From Anomaloglossus baeobatrachus (taxonomy: Eukaryota; Chordata; Amphibia; Anura; Aromobatidae): a stretch of 64,000 nt of DNA. This document shows positions 63,114-64,000 of the stretch, one piece after another. A model generated the notes under the pieces. That model was not told the origin of the DNA. It was given only the letters and a program-made list of their open reading frames with translations, and made no database searches. Position 1 is the stretch's first letter. Every line of letters begins with the position of its first letter. The stretch lies in NCBI RefSeq assembly GCF_048569485.1, contig NC_134364.1:131524752-131588751 (forward strand), read 5' to 3'. Position numbers and translations under genes: made by a program.

Positions 63114-63356
63114 ATGTTCCATGACCAGGAGGATTACTCCAAGGACCGCGTGTATAGGTGGCGGTCATCAGACAACTACCCCAGACGACCACCTGGTCCC
63201 TCTCGATATTCAGCTTCTTCAGGCTCGGACAGTGAATCATACTTTTCCCGACCCTCCAATTTTTTAGATCAAAGACAGACATCAAGAGGGCGACCAGGAG
63301 GGGGAAGAGGAAAAACCTACACACCATATCGAGTGCAGACTCGGTCACAGGTATGA
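63114..63356 (+). CDS. Penelope-like ORF1, shortened copy
   Basis: 80 aa corresponding to the basic Arg/Gly/Ser-rich C-terminal part of ORF1 (from QEDYSKDRVYRW to TRSQV). The coiled-coil part is missing because of the internal deletion. The stop again overlaps the RT ATG (63353-63356, ATGA). Confidence 0.6.
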   Translation: MFHDQEDYSKDRVYRWRSSDNYPRRPPGPSRYSASSGSDSESYFSRPSNFLDQRQTSRGRPGGGRGKTYTPYRVQTRSQV

Positions 63357-64000
63357 CCAATTTGGTATTTAATATTTCTTCATACAATCTGTCCCCGATT
63401 GAGACACGGGTATTACAAAAAGGCTTGACATATTGTCCCACCCCTTCTTTCAACACCTTCCAGTTGGATCAGGAGCTTAGGCGGTTCTATAGGACATTGC
63501 GGCTTAAGGCCCATTTTTCTGACAAGACGACTGACACACTGCCTTCTAGTACCAACAACAATCCTGGCTTATTTACTCTACATAATCTCAATCTCAGACA
63601 ACCCAGCAAATTCAACCCCCCCAGACACTATCATCCCATTGAGACGTATATATCACTGGTCTCTAGAGATATTGATATGACTCTCAGGTCAATTGAGAAA
63701 GGAGATTTTAGAGTAAAGAGTAATATTACACCGGAGGAACATGCAGCTATACGCACATTAAAAAATAATACCAACATCATTGTAAAACCAGCTGACAAGG
63801 GAGGAGCTATAGTAGTTCTGGACAAGTCATACTACGTCTCCGAAATCCTCACACAATTGGAGGATAGGACCACGTATTTACCCATCTCCAGGGACCCCAC
63901 AAGGGAAATACAGGTTAAGATAAAAGACATAGTTGACTACCACCTACTACACGGCACTATTGATACCAAACTAGCAGAGTTTTTGATCAAACCTGATCCG
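63353..64000 (+). CDS. Penelope-like RT, N-terminal part, open to the window end
   Basis: 216 codons open from ATG at 63353 to base 64000. It carries the same LQKGLTYCPTPSF start and KPADKGGAIVVLD motif as the minus copy. The catalytic motifs and nuclease would lie beyond the window. Confidence 0.85.
   Translation, partial: MTNLVFNISSYNLSPIETRVLQKGLTYCPTPSFNTFQLDQELRRFYRTLRLKAHFSDKTTDTLPSSTNNNPGLFTLHNLNLRQPSKFNPPRHYHPIETYISLVSRDIDMTLRSIEKGDFRVKSNITPEEHAAIRTLKNNTNIIVKPADKGGAIVVLDKSYYVSEILTQLEDRTTYLPISRDPTREIQVKIKDIVDYHLLHGTIDTKLAEFLIKPDP

Larger units (their letters stand above)
63049..64000 (+). mobile_element. Second Penelope-like copy, plus strand, runs off the window
   Basis: Highly similar to the reverse complement of 62000-63010, but with about 0.2 kb missing after 'aaatgttccatg' within ORF1. 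It continues past the window end. Confidence 0.85.

Noticed and set aside
1-64000. tRNA, rRNA, snRNA genes
   Set aside because: I found no cloverleaf-compatible or rRNA-like stretch. tRNA-Ser similarity is limited to short primer-site complements.

Overview
The window is transposon-dense vertebrate DNA. I found no host gene, tRNA, rRNA or CRISPR array, and every long reading frame belongs to a mobile element. The mix (Ty3/gypsy LTR elements with tRNA-Ser-type primer sites, Penelope-like elements with GIY-YIG nucleases, a full-length L1, Tc1/mariner, hAT and TIR-only elements) and several repeat sequences familiar from frogs suggest an amphibian, probably an anuran. That assignment is inference from repeat content.

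Layout. 1-1371: unclassified repeat-like DNA with a GA tract. 1372-14981: a solo LTR split by a 12.7-kb Penelope-like composite (1663-14350) that has a hammerhead-like motif, large inverted arms, a truncated gypsy copy (2349-4431) and an apparently whole gypsy element on the minus strand (element A, 5430-13503). 15376-16510: solo LTR. 16947-21968: an LTR element without gag or pol that carries a cold-shock-domain ORF. About 22230-25285: an old Tc1-like relic split by a solo LTR and another insert. 25290-34954: tandem repeat units interrupted by three TIR elements, a solo LTR and a full-length L1 (28588-34733, minus). 34955-37326: a deleted hAT element holding another solo LTR. 37370 to about 39620: a gypsy remnant. 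39640-49142: further LTR pieces, two Penelope-like inverted insertions, a Tc1 transposon and two solo LTRs. About 49147-63040: a Penelope-like element on the minus strand, split by the youngest insertion, gypsy element B (50288-58312). 63049-64000: a second Penelope copy, head-to-head with the first.

How the pieces relate. Insertion order can be read from target-site duplications (TSDs), which I matched for most elements. The gypsy lineage leaves 4-bp TSDs, the Penelope-like insertions 7-14 bp, the L1 13 bp and the hAT 8 bp. Elements A and B and the cold-shock element share the primer-binding site TGGCGTCACGAACAGGAT, a polypurine tract of the AACTAAGGGGGA(A/G) type, and a splice-acceptor-like signal 31-33 nt before the 3' LTR. 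The cold-shock element is therefore probably a non-autonomous passenger of the A lineage.

Most promising observations: the cold-shock-domain LTR element; the buried PBS-like motif in every LTR; the conserved acceptor before the 3' LTR; the Penelope-like insertions with inverted twin copies and direct terminal repeats; the hammerhead-like motifs; the L1 whose ORF2 has a 25-bp minisatellite open in all three frames; and the ORF1/ORF2 ATGA overlap in the Penelope element.
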